DNA from: Vulcanimicrobiia bacterium
GTDB lineage: Bacteria > Vulcanimicrobiota > Vulcanimicrobiia > Vulcanimicrobiales > Vulcanimicrobiaceae
Reading direction: 5' to 3'
DNA length: 14,264 nucleotides
NCBI GenBank assembly: GCA_025451135.1
Contig: JANWKW010000059.1
Coordinates: forward strand, 1-14,264
Positions 1-7,092 of this stretch are shown one piece after another; the stretch's first letter is position 1, and the number at the start of each line of letters is the position of its first letter. A model generated the notes under the pieces. It ran no database searches. It was not told the origin of the DNA and saw only the letters and a program-made list of their open reading frames with translations. The position numbers were made by a program, and so were the translations under genes.

Positions 1-441
1 GACGTCGGTCGGCACGCCGCGTGCGATCGCCGCCTGGGCCACGTCGCCGCTCGGGTCGATCCCGAGCACCCGTATCCCCCGGCGCACGAAGTACTGCAGC
101 AGATAGCCGTCGTTGCTCGCGATCTCGACGACCGAAGAGCGCGCGCCGAGTCCGAGCCGCGCGATCGTGGCCTCGGCGTAGCGCTCGCTGTGCGCCAGCC
201 ACGAGTCCGAATAGGACGAATAGTACGCGTAGGCGTCGTTGAAGATCTCTTCGCGCCGTTCGAAGGCCGGGACCTGGACCAGCAGGCAGCGGTCGCAGAC
301 GAAGACGTGGAGCGGATAGTAGGTCTGCGGTTCGAACGCCCGCTCGGGCTCGACGTACGCGTTCGAGAGCGGCTGCATGCCCAGATCCACGAACGTCGTG
401 ACCAGCGGCGCCGCACAACCGCGACAGACCAGCTCGCTCAC
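1..441 (-). CDS. NDP-hexose C-methyltransferase, zinc-binding type (N-terminal part, runs off the window edge)
   Basis: The 147 visible residues match the start of the class I SAM-dependent sugar C-methyltransferases (TylC3/CloU-like), which add a methyl to a carbon of a 4-keto-6-deoxy NDP-sugar. The N-terminal zinc-binding module is seen as Cys6/Cys9 and Cys49/Cys52 (CRGC and CDRC). Between them is a conserved stretch with LGMQPLSNAY (residues 20-29). The SAM motif I follows as VVEIASNDGYLLQYF (104-118), with GIDP at 127-130. The family is usually about 400 residues, so nearly two thirds lies beyond base 1. The start is a GTG inside a GTGA overlap with the stop of the upstream methyltransferase gene, which implies translational coupling. 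Together with rfbF and rfbG in the same operon it points to a branched CDP-deoxysugar. The family is secure; the exact carbon methylated cannot be told. Confidence 0.88.
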   Translation of the reverse strand, partial: MSELVCRGCAAPLVTTFVDLGMQPLSNAYVEPERAFEPQTYYPLHVFVCDRCLLVQVPAFERREEIFNDAYAYYSSYSDSWLAHSERYAEATIARLGLGARSSVVEIASNDGYLLQYFVRRGIRVLGIDPSGDVAQAAIARGVPTDV

Positions 442-1223
442 GCGCGCCGCTTCAGCCACGAGCCCGGCCAGTAGGTCACGTTCCGGGTGAGACCGATCGA
501 CTCGTCGAACGGCCACGCCGGCTGCGCGAGCTCGAACTCGGGATGCGCGGCGAGGAACGTCTGCCCGGCGTGGTAGGGATTGTCGGTCGACCAGCCGGGC
601 TGCGAGCGCGGCGCGCCGTCGAGATCGCGCATGATGCCGTCGGTGGCGACGATGTAGCTCCCGGGAGAGACCATCGGCGCGTACGCCTCCAACTCCGCCA
701 GCACGTGGTCGTAGGTGTGGTTCGAATCGAGGATGACCATCACCCGTTCGCCGGGATCGATCCTGGCGCGCACCCCGGCGACGATCTCGGGCGCGACGGA
801 ACTCCCCACGATCGTCTCGATGCGGCCGCGCAGTTCGTGCGCGTCGAGCGCCGCGCGATTGTGCTCGCGGATCTCGATGTCGACGCCGATGACGCGCCCG
901 CGGCCCATCGCCTCGAACAGCGACGCGTAGTAGACGAGCGAACCGCCGTGCGCGATGCCGGTCTCCACGATCACGTCGGGCTTGACCGCATAGATCGCTT
1001 CCTGCATCCGGACCATGTCGTCGGGCAGCTGGATGATCGGCCGGCCGAACCAGCTGAAGGTGTAGACGTGTTTGGCGTCCCAGCCGGCCCGCAGCCAGGC
1101 GGCGCTGGCGAGGTCGAACGCCCGCGGATCGCTGGTCGGGAAGGTCTCGTCGCGCTCTCCGTCCTCGAAGCGGACCGTGCTCGCGGCGAAGTCGACGGTC
1201 ACGCGACCTTTGGTCAGATCCAT
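438..1223 (-). CDS. CmcI/rhamnosyl O-methyltransferase family protein
   Basis: This 261-residue protein belongs to the cephalosporin hydroxylase (CmcI) family, whose members in sugar clusters are mostly SAM-dependent O-methyltransferases, for example acting on rhamnose. The SAM-binding segment is VIVETGIAHGGSLVYYAS (residues 84-101), followed by the acidic strand end VIGVDIEI (111-118). The family signature VMVILDSNHTYDHVLAELE is at 161-179, with Asp166 and His169 as likely metal or catalytic residues. The length is normal for the family. The ATG start is chosen because an AAAGG ribosome-binding site lies 7 bases upstream and the previous gene stops two bases before it. The frame stays open much further upstream, but only as a shadow of the neighbouring gene. 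It probably methylates a hydroxyl on the deoxysugar made by this operon; the substrate is inferred from context. Confidence 0.85.
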   Translation of the reverse strand: MDLTKGRVTVDFAASTVRFEDGERDETFPTSDPRAFDLASAAWLRAGWDAKHVYTFSWFGRPIIQLPDDMVRMQEAIYAVKPDVIVETGIAHGGSLVYYASLFEAMGRGRVIGVDIEIREHNRAALDAHELRGRIETIVGSSVAPEIVAGVRARIDPGERVMVILDSNHTYDHVLAELEAYAPMVSPGSYIVATDGIMRDLDGAPRSQPGWSTDNPYHAGQTFLAAHPEFELAQPAWPFDESIGLTRNVTYWPGSWLKRRA

Positions 1224-1225
1224 GC

Positions 1226-2023
1226 TCAACCTTTCATCAGTCGGACGATCGCCGGGACCGGACCGGCCGGGACGAATCCGGTCCGGTCGCGGAGCGCCTG
1301 GATGCGGATCGGTGTGGCGCGCCGCGTCGCGGCTCCTTCTCCAAAGGAAACGTCGGCACCCAGATGCTCCCGGAGCAGCGCCGCGATCTCGGCGTTGGCG
1401 ACGTTTCGGCCCGACGCGACGGTGCAGCGGAGCTGCCCGTCGGACCGGGCCACGCGCAGGACGCCTTCGACGGCGTCGTCGAGCGCGATGTAGTCCTTGG
1501 CGCTCTCCGGCCCGCTGCGCAGCACGACCGTTCCGTTCGCGCGCGCCTCGCGCACGATATCGGCCAGGAACGTGGGGCCGGTCGCGTCGCGCGGGACCAC
1601 GTTCGAGAGGCGCGCGACGCGCGCGCGGTCGCCGGCCATCGAGAACGTCAACGCCTCGCCGAACAGCTTCGAGGCGTCGTAGGCGCGGTCCGGATCGGTC
1701 GGATCGATCTGGATCCGGGTCGCCTCGTCCGTCGGACCGTCGCGATAGATGCGCGTCGACGAGAGATAGGTGAACGTGTCGTAGGAACCGAGCGCCAGCA
1801 GCGAGGCCGCGTAGCCGGCGTGCGCTTCGAGCAGTTCCTCGGCCGGTCGCGTGCGGAAGTCCGCGGTGATGCCGACCGCGTAGATCGCGTGCCCCCACGA
1901 CCCGCTCGGCGGCGCGTCGCCGCGCCCGACGGCTCGCACCGTCGCTCCGTCCGAACGCAGCCGTTCGACGATCGCACCCCCGACGAAGCCGCCGGCGCCG
2001 AAGACCGTGTAGCCGTTACTCAC
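1226..2023 (-). CDS. NAD-dependent epimerase/dehydratase (extended SDR)
   Basis: This 265-residue short-chain dehydrogenase of the extended type has a Rossmann nucleotide-binding motif GAGGFVG at residues 9-15. A YLSSTRIY strand carries the catalytic Ser/Thr (87-93), and the catalytic pair is Tyr115 and Lys119 in YDASK. The segment SAKDYIALDD (174-183) corresponds to the RDYIHVDD stretch common in sugar epimerases and reductases. It is shorter than the usual 310-350 residues, so the C-terminal substrate domain is small. A plausible job is 4-keto reduction or epimerisation of the CDP-deoxysugar intermediate. The GTG start overlaps the stop of the upstream acyltransferase gene by 8 bases, and no clear ribosome-binding site is visible, so coupling is likely. 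The fold is secure; the reaction is not. Confidence 0.85.
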   Translation of the reverse strand: MSNGYTVFGAGGFVGGAIVERLRSDGATVRAVGRGDAPPSGSWGHAIYAVGITADFRTRPAEELLEAHAGYAASLLALGSYDTFTYLSSTRIYRDGPTDEATRIQIDPTDPDRAYDASKLFGEALTFSMAGDRARVARLSNVVPRDATGPTFLADIVREARANGTVVLRSGPESAKDYIALDDAVEGVLRVARSDGQLRCTVASGRNVANAEIAALLREHLGADVSFGEGAATRRATPIRIQALRDRTGFVPAGPVPAIVRLMKG

Positions 2024-2504
2024 GCCGGCCGATGAGCGTCGCCGGGATGCCGGCGTAGACGCCGTAGGCCTCGAGTTCGCCGCGCGCCATCGACATCGCG
2101 CCCAGGACGCAGCCGCGTCCCAGGCGCGCGCCCTCTAGGACGGTCGCGCCGGCACCGAGCCACGCGTCGTCCTCGATCACCACGCCTCCGCGCGACGGCG
2201 CGAACCGCTGTTCTTTGATCGTCCGCGATGCGGAGCGGTACTGATGGTCGGATCCGACGATCGTGCAATTGGCCGCGATCAGCACGTCGCAGCCGATGGT
2301 GACGCCGTTGCCCGAGTAGATGACCGTGCCAGCATTGATATAGCTCCCGCGGCCGATGACGACATCGCCCGCTCCGCCGACCGGCTTGATCTTGACGAAC
2401 GCGTCGATCCGGACGTCGTCGCCGATGATGATGCGGGTCCCTCGGACGGAGTCTTCGATATCGGCGAGCGGCGACACGATGGCGCTCGGAGAGATCTCGA
2501 TCAC
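2016..2504 (-). CDS. Left-handed beta-helix (hexapeptide-repeat) acyltransferase
   Basis: The 162 residues form hexapeptide repeats of the LbetaH acyltransferase type (WbbJ/maltose acetyltransferase-like), with coils such as IIIGDD, VVIGRG, VTIGCD, VVIEDD and ARLGRG. The extended loop with SDHQY (85-89) supplies the likely catalytic His87. The C-terminus ends in the typical YAGIPATLIGRR. Such enzymes transfer acetyl or another acyl group from a CoA donor to a sugar hydroxyl or amine. The start is a GTG in a GTGA overlap with the stop of rfbG, with GAGGAG 8 bases upstream. An ATG further upstream in this frame would add a run of arginine-rich sequence that is only the shadow of rfbG. It probably O-acylates the sugar made by this operon (inference). 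Confidence 0.85.
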   Translation of the reverse strand: MIEISPSAIVSPLADIEDSVRGTRIIIGDDVRIDAFVKIKPVGGAGDVVIGRGSYINAGTVIYSGNGVTIGCDVLIAANCTIVGSDHQYRSASRTIKEQRFAPSRGGVVIEDDAWLGAGATVLEGARLGRGCVLGAMSMARGELEAYGVYAGIPATLIGRRE

Positions 2505-3562
2505 GGCTTCAACTCCTCGTATGCGGCGATCTGCCGCGCGGTCAGCGCTGCGACGTCGCCGCCGTCGTAATACGCGCGATACCACCGCGCGGTCCACTCC
2601 AGCGCGTCGACCAGCCGCAGGCGCGAGCTCCATCCGAGGTCGCGGACCGCATCGCTCGAATCCAGCGTCAGGACGGCCGCCTCGACGAGATCCGCCGGCG
2701 CGGACGCGAACGACGAGGCCGCGCCGAAGGCCGCCGTCGCGGCGGCGACGACGTCGCGGACCGGCGCGACGTCGCGCGCATCCGGACCGAAGTTCCTCGC
2801 GCGCGCGACGCGCTCGCCGTCGCTACGGAGCGCGCGCTCGCCGAGCCGGACGTATCCGTCGACCGCGTCGAGGACGTGCTGCCACGGACGGACCGCGTCG
2901 GGATAGCGGATCTCCAGCGTCCGCCCCTCGAACGCCGCTCGCACGACGTCGGGGAGAAGCCGCTCGTCCGCCCAATCGCCGCCACCGATCACGTTGCCCG
3001 CGCGCGCCGTCGCGACGGCTACGCCGCGCTCGCGCAGAAATGCGTCGCGGTAGGATGCCGTCGCGAGCTCCGCCGCCGCCTTGCTCGCGCTGTACGGATC
3101 GTAACCGCCCAGCGGATCGCCCTCGCGAAACGGGCGCGGATCGGGCCCGTGCGCGTAGACCTTATCCGTCGTCACCACCACGATGCCGGCGACGTCCGGG
3201 CACTGCCGCGCCGCTTCGAGCACCGCCACCGTGCCCATCAGGTTGACGTCCCAGGTCTCGGCCGGATCGCGATACGACCGGCGCACGAGCGGCTGGGCCG
3301 CCAGGTGGAAGACGATCTCCGGCGCGGCCTCGCGCATCCGGGCCGCCAGCCCGGCGCGATCCCGGATGTCGGCGATCGTCGACGCGGCGAGCCCGCGCGC
3401 AACGCGCGCGGCGTCGAACATGGCCGGCTCCGTATCCGGCGCGAGCGCGTAGCCGAAGACCTCGGCCCCGGCGCGCGAGAGCCGCGACGCCAGCCAGGAA
3501 CCCTTGAAACCGGTGTGACCGGTGACGAAGACGCGTCGGCCCTGCCAGACGCTAGCGGTCAC
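2501..3562 (-). CDS. rfbG: CDP-glucose 4,6-dehydratase
   Basis: This extended SDR of 353 residues converts CDP-glucose to CDP-4-keto-6-deoxyglucose. Diagnostic features are the NAD-binding GHTGFKGSWL (15-24), FHLAAQPLVRRSY (85-97) and VTTDKVY with Thr132, Asp133 and Lys134 (130-136). They continue with DPYSASKAAAEL carrying catalytic Tyr157 and Lys161, then RAGNVIGGGDWA and RPWQHVLDA. These last two motifs separate RfbG from dTDP-glucose dehydratases (RmlB). Length is normal. The GTG start overlaps the end of rfbF by 11 bases. The pair rfbF-rfbG is a standard module, and here it feeds the epimerase, acyltransferase and two methyltransferases downstream. The RfbH 3-dehydratase partner used for 3,6-dideoxy sugars is not in the window. 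Confidence 0.95.
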   Translation of the reverse strand: MTASVWQGRRVFVTGHTGFKGSWLASRLSRAGAEVFGYALAPDTEPAMFDAARVARGLAASTIADIRDRAGLAARMREAAPEIVFHLAAQPLVRRSYRDPAETWDVNLMGTVAVLEAARQCPDVAGIVVVTTDKVYAHGPDPRPFREGDPLGGYDPYSASKAAAELATASYRDAFLRERGVAVATARAGNVIGGGDWADERLLPDVVRAAFEGRTLEIRYPDAVRPWQHVLDAVDGYVRLGERALRSDGERVARARNFGPDARDVAPVRDVVAAATAAFGAASSFASAPADLVEAAVLTLDSSDAVRDLGWSSRLRLVDALEWTARWYRAYYDGGDVAALTARQIAAYEELKP

Positions 3563-4331
3563 GCCACACGTTCCACGGCGCGCTCCCGGACTGCCAGAGC
3601 GCTTCGAGCTGGTTGCGGTCGCGCAGCGTGTCCATCGCCTGCCAGAACCCCGGATGTTCGAAGGCGTGCAGGTCGCCTCCGGCGGCGAGCGATTCGAGCG
3701 GCTCGCGTTCGAAGTGGGTGGCGTCGCCCGCGATCTCGTCGAGCACCGAGGGAGCGAGCACGAAGAAGCCGCCGTTGATCCAGCCGCCGTCGCCGACCGG
3801 CTTCTCGCGGAAGCTGCGGACCGCGCTCCCGTCGAGGTCGAGCGCGCCGTACCGGCCGGGCGGCTGCACCGCCGTCACGGTCGCACGCTTCCCGTGCGCG
3901 CGATGGAACGCGAGCAGCGCGTCGAGATCGACGTCGCCGAGACCGTCGCCGTACGTGCAGAAGAACGCGTCCTCGTCGCGCACGTACGGCGCGATCCGTT
4001 TGAGGCGGCCGCCGGTCATCGTCGCTTCTCCGGTGTCGACCAGCGTCACGCGCCACGGTTCGGCCGCGCGCTGATGGACCTCGACGCGATCGGCGGCCAG
4101 ATCGATGGTGACGTCCGAGTTGTGGATCAGGTAGTTCGCGAAGTACTCCTTGATCATGTAGCCGCGATAGCCGAGCGCGATCACGAAGTCGGTCACGCCG
4201 AACGCGCCGTAGTACTTCATCAGATGCCACAGGATCGGCCGGCCGCCGATCTCGACCATCGGCTTGGGGCGCGACACGGTCTCCTCGGCGATGCGGGTAC
4301 CGAGTCCGCCGGCCAGGATCACAACCTTCAT
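3552..4331 (-). CDS. rfbF: Glucose-1-phosphate cytidylyltransferase
   Basis: This nucleotidyltransferase of 259 residues makes CDP-glucose from CTP and glucose-1-phosphate, the first step of the CDP-deoxysugar pathway. It has the nucleotide-binding ILAGGLGTR (5-13) with the signature lysine in RPKPMVEIGGRPILWHLMK (21-39). The metal-binding YGDG is at 127-130. INGGFFV (185-191) and the C-terminal FWQAMDTLRDRNQLE (229-243) are typical of RfbF rather than RmlA. Length is the family norm. The ATG start forms an ATGA overlap with the glycosyltransferase stop. No good ribosome-binding site is seen, and a GC-rich hairpin sits just upstream, so translation is probably coupled to the upstream gene. 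Confidence 0.95.
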   Translation of the reverse strand: MKVVILAGGLGTRIAEETVSRPKPMVEIGGRPILWHLMKYYGAFGVTDFVIALGYRGYMIKEYFANYLIHNSDVTIDLAADRVEVHQRAAEPWRVTLVDTGEATMTGGRLKRIAPYVRDEDAFFCTYGDGLGDVDLDALLAFHRAHGKRATVTAVQPPGRYGALDLDGSAVRSFREKPVGDGGWINGGFFVLAPSVLDEIAGDATHFEREPLESLAAGGDLHAFEHPGFWQAMDTLRDRNQLEALWQSGSAPWNVWRDR

Positions 4332-6109
4332 GAGGCGTCGTTCGCTGGCCGGCCCGCCAGCGCTTGCGCGAAGACCAGCACCTCGGCCGGAAGGCCGGCG
4401 GCGCGGACCCCCCGGTTCACGTGCTCCTGAAGGGCGCCGGAGAACGCTTCGCGCCGCAGGCCCTCGTCCGCCGTGCGCGGCGGATAGGCATTATAGACGT
4501 CTTGGAGGCGCTGGGCGTACTCGCTCCAATGGGCCGACGAGCGCCGGCCGTATAGATGGTGCCGCACCATCGGAGCGTCGACGCAGACCGTGCATCCCGC
4601 GACCTCGAGCTCCCGGACGCGGCGGCCGCGCGCGAGCCGGATCAGGAACTCCCAGTCCTCGAGCACGCTGAAGGACTCGTTGAAGTAGCCGGAGACGGGA
4701 AGGCACGAGCGCCGGTGCGCGACCGCGTTGAGCGCGAGCCGGTTGCTCGCCAGATCCACGGCACCGTCGGCCGCCAGCCCGCCGGCGAACGGCGACGACG
4801 CCGAGATCTCGCCGCCGGGCCCCAGCACCGCGAAGCGCCAGGCCGCGGCGGTCACCTCGGTCGCCGGGTCGGCGAACGCGCGGGCGACCGCGCCGAGGTA
4901 TCCCGGTTCGTAGCGGTTGTCGTCGTCGAGATAGGTGACGATCTCGCCGCGCACGCCGTGCAGCCCGAGATTGCGCGCCGCCGATACGCCGCGGGCGCGC
5001 CGCAGCCGCGAGACGCGCACTCGATCCTCGAGGCCGAGGCGCCGGACGAACCCGCCCGGATCGACGCTGCCGTCGCAGACGACGATGGCCTCCCAGTGCG
5101 GATAGTCCTGCGCGCGCAGGGAGCGGAGCGCCCGGTCGAGTTCGCCCGTGCGTCCCGAGAACGGGACGACCACGCTGAGCAAGCCTTCGCCGCGCAAGGT
5201 CTCGGGGGATGCGTCGGGGACGAGGTCGAGCGCCGCCCGCGTGCGTTCCACCAGCGGCACCAGCTCGGCGGATTGCGCCGCGAACTCGGCGGCGAACGGT
5301 CCGGCGATCTCGAGCACCTTCTTCTCGAGCATCCGCATCAGCTCGCCGCGGTAGCCGGCCAGGCGCGCGTGATACGCGGGGCCGGTGTATCGCTCCAGGA
5401 TCGTGCAGAACTCGCGCAGCTGCTTGCCGGTCGCGACGAAGTTCTTCACCCCACTGCGATTCTCGCCGTGCATGCGGATGATCGCCTGCGGCTTGCTCAC
5501 GAAGGCGAAGCGTTTCCCGTGCGCCGCCAGCCGAAGATCGAACTCGTAGTCGAGCAGGATGCCGAGGCCCTCGTCCAGCTCGCCGAGATCCCGGAAGAAC
5601 GCTCGCGGGAAGAGCATGGTCGGCATGTACATGCAGTTGTCGCGCGTGAGCAGCGATGCCAGCTCGTTGCGATCGCGATAGGTATCCGCACCGTCGAACG
5701 ACGGATGCTCGAAATAATCCCCCACGTTGCCGGCGGCATCCGCGACCGAGACAGAGAAATATGGGATGTCGATGTCCGGATTCGATCGCAGGAACGCGAG
5801 CGCGTCCTCGACCAGCGTCGGGAGCAGCATGTCGTCGGCGGACAGGAACACGACGTATTCGCCGAGCGCCTCCGCGATGCCGTAGTTGTGATTCCGCTGG
5901 ATGCCGATGTTCTCGGGGTGGACCACGACGCGCAGGCGTTCGTCGCGAAAGGCCGATATCGCCGCGAGCGAGCCGTCCGTCGAGGCGTTGTCGAGCACCA
6001 GGACGTCGAGGTTGCGGTAGGTCTGCCCGAGCGCGCTGGAAATCGCGTCGCCCACGCAATGCGCGTAGTTGTACGACGTAATCACGATGGTTACGAGCGG
6101 TTCGGTCAA
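4328..6109 (-). CDS. Two-domain family 2 glycosyltransferase
   Basis: This 593-residue protein has two GT-A (family GT2) domains in one chain. Domain 1 begins at the N-terminus with LVTIVITSYNYAHCV and LDNASTDGS, and carries a metal-binding FLSADDMLLP (Asp92/Asp93). Domain 2 starts near residue 309 with LLSVVVPFSGRTGELDRAL, then VSAARNLGL and YLDDDNRYEPGYL (Asp395-397). A helical linker of about 80 residues separates them. No membrane segment is seen, so it is probably cytoplasmic. I start it at a TTG, because GAGG lies 5 bases upstream and the product then begins MTEPLVTIVITSYNY, the normal GT2 start. The ATG starts at 6169 and 6181 would put the promoter-like sequence inside the coding region. 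It is the first gene of the sugar operon. Both active sites look intact, so it may add two sugars or alternate linkages. The acceptor is unknown; flagellin is suggested by context. Confidence 0.88.
   Translation of the reverse strand: MTEPLVTIVITSYNYAHCVGDAISSALGQTYRNLDVLVLDNASTDGSLAAISAFRDERLRVVVHPENIGIQRNHNYGIAEALGEYVVFLSADDMLLPTLVEDALAFLRSNPDIDIPYFSVSVADAAGNVGDYFEHPSFDGADTYRDRNELASLLTRDNCMYMPTMLFPRAFFRDLGELDEGLGILLDYEFDLRLAAHGKRFAFVSKPQAIIRMHGENRSGVKNFVATGKQLREFCTILERYTGPAYHARLAGYRGELMRMLEKKVLEIAGPFAAEFAAQSAELVPLVERTRAALDLVPDASPETLRGEGLLSVVVPFSGRTGELDRALRSLRAQDYPHWEAIVVCDGSVDPGGFVRRLGLEDRVRVSRLRRARGVSAARNLGLHGVRGEIVTYLDDDNRYEPGYLGAVARAFADPATEVTAAAWRFAVLGPGGEISASSPFAGGLAADGAVDLASNRLALNAVAHRRSCLPVSGYFNESFSVLEDWEFLIRLARGRRVRELEVAGCTVCVDAPMVRHHLYGRRSSAHWSEYAQRLQDVYNAYPPRTADEGLRREAFSGALQEHVNRGVRAAGLPAEVLVFAQALAGRPANDAS
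4343..4362 (-). other. Perfect GC-rich hairpin just upstream of rfbF
   Basis: Bases 4343-4349 (CGCTGGC) pair perfectly with 4356-4362 (GCCAGCG) around a 6-base loop. In the transcript of the sugar operon this stem lies within the last codons of the glycosyltransferase gene, about 11 bases before the rfbF ATG. It has no U-tract, so it is not a terminator. It could mask the rfbF ribosome-binding region unless ribosomes translate through it, which would fit the ATGA coupling. In such GC-rich DNA it may also be chance. Confidence 0.3.
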
Positions 6110-6114
6110 AAGTA

Positions 6115-6120
6115 CCTCGG
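6115..6120 (-). promoter_or_regulatory. Ribosome-binding site that selects the TTG start of the GT2 gene
   Basis: The leftward strand reads CCGAGG, followed by 5 bases and then TTG at 6109. It is the only good Shine-Dalgarno-like sequence near the N-terminus, and it places the start exactly where the GT2 domain begins. The more upstream ATG codons lack such a site. Confidence 0.6.
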
Positions 6121-6143
6121 GACGCGTTCTCCGGACAATGACT

Positions 6144-6171
6144 TTATCGGCCCGGGTCAAAGGTTCCATTA
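6144..6171 (-). promoter_or_regulatory. Sigma-28-like promoter for the sugar/glycosylation operon
   Basis: On the leftward strand GCCGATAA (6151-6144) matches exactly the -10 consensus known for flagellar sigma-28 (FliA/SigD). A TAAT (6171-6168), one base off the TAAA -35 consensus, lies 16 bases upstream. Transcription would begin near 6137, leaving a leader of about 28 bases before the TTG start. It lies in the only gap between the divergent genes. The -35 part comes within two bases of the ATPase start codon. A second sigma-28-like site with the same spacing is at 11811-11838. The match is by eye only. Confidence 0.5.
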
Positions 6172-6173
6172 GT

Positions 6174-7088
6174 ATGCCCAACTACTACCGGTCCTTCGGC
6201 CTCGAGCGCGATCCGTTCATCGATACGGCCGATCCCTATTTCTATTGCGAGTTGGGCACGCTGCGCAAGGCGCGCGAGCGGATCGCCTCGGCGATCGGAG
6301 CCTCGCGAGGGCTCACCGTGGTGCTCGGGGAGCCCGGGACCGGCAAGACCAGCCTCTCGGGCGCCATCGAGCAGGCGCTCCTGGCCGACGATAAGGTCGT
6401 GCTCGGCAAGATCCTCGACCCGACCTTCGCCAGCGAGACCGAGTTCCTGATCGCGGTCGGGCGCGTCTTCGGGCTGGCCTTGCCGCCGCGTTCGAGCGCC
6501 GCCCTCAAGAACGCTCTCAAGAACTTCTTCTTCGAGACGGCCGTGCTGGAGCACCGGACCCTGGTGCTGATCGTCGACGAAGCGCAGAACCTCAGCGACG
6601 CCAATCTCGAAGCGCTGCGCATGCTGCTCAACTATCACGTGCCGCAGCGCAAGCTGCTCAACATCCTGCTGTTCGGCCAGAGCGAACTGGAGACGCGCAT
6701 CGCCGACCAGGGCAATCTCGGCGACCGGGTCGACGGCTGGATCCGCCTCGGCCGGCTCGACGAAGCGATGGCCGGCGCGGTCGTCGATTTCCGGCTCGAA
6801 CGGGCCGGCCTCGCGCCCGGGACGCAGGTCTTCTCGCCCGACGCGCGCGCGCTCTTGATCGACGCCGCCGCCGGTCTGCCGCGACGCCTGACGATGCTCT
6901 CCCACCTCGCGATGGAAGAGGCCGCCGACCGCGCCTCGACGCTCGTCAACGTCGACCACGTGCGGGCGGCGCTGACCGCGCGCGGCATCGACGAACGGCG
7001 CGTCGTACGCATCGGCATCGCCGCCAAACGCGACCGGAACGGCGCGCCGCGCTTCGACTTCTTCCGTCGGCTCTTCGCCCGGCGCTGA
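6174..7088 (+). CDS. ExeA/GspA-type AAA ATPase
   Basis: This 304-residue P-loop ATPase belongs to the ExeA/GspA-like AAA family. It opens with the typical YYRSFGLERDPF, then a PYFY segment. Walker A is GEPGTGKT (52-59), Walker B is LVLIVDEAQ (130-138), and a sensor-like LFGQSELETRI follows. The C-terminus has the RLTMLSHLAMEEA helix and ends in a basic tail RFDFFRRLFARR. Unlike full-length ExeA it has no membrane segment or peptidoglycan-binding domain, so it is probably cytoplasmic. ATG at 6174 is preferred over an in-frame ATG at 6138 because the family starts there and AAAGG lies 10 bases upstream. The partner gene begins 4 bases after its stop. Family members act in secretion, transposition and surface-structure assembly; the role here is not known. 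Confidence 0.85.
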   Translation: MPNYYRSFGLERDPFIDTADPYFYCELGTLRKARERIASAIGASRGLTVVLGEPGTGKTSLSGAIEQALLADDKVVLGKILDPTFASETEFLIAVGRVFGLALPPRSSAALKNALKNFFFETAVLEHRTLVLIVDEAQNLSDANLEALRMLLNYHVPQRKLLNILLFGQSELETRIADQGNLGDRVDGWIRLGRLDEAMAGAVVDFRLERAGLAPGTQVFSPDARALLIDAAAGLPRRLTMLSHLAMEEAADRASTLVNVDHVRAALTARGIDERRVVRIGIAAKRDRNGAPRFDFFRRLFARR

Positions 7089-7092
7089 CGCG

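Noticed and set aside
1224..1898. A much longer N-terminus for the CmcI-type methyltransferase (486 residues)
   Set aside because: The added part is an arginine-rich shadow of the epimerase gene. The ATG at 1223 has an AAAGG site and matches the family start.
4556..6172. A 538-codon plus-strand open frame opposite the GT2 gene
   Set aside because: The leftward frame encodes two unmistakable GT2 domains; the plus-strand product resembles nothing and lacks a ribosome-binding site.
6110..6173. Promoter for the ATPase operon on the plus strand
   Set aside because: No convincing -35/-10 pair or sigma-28-like site was seen reading rightward; only an AAAGG ribosome-binding sequence is visible.
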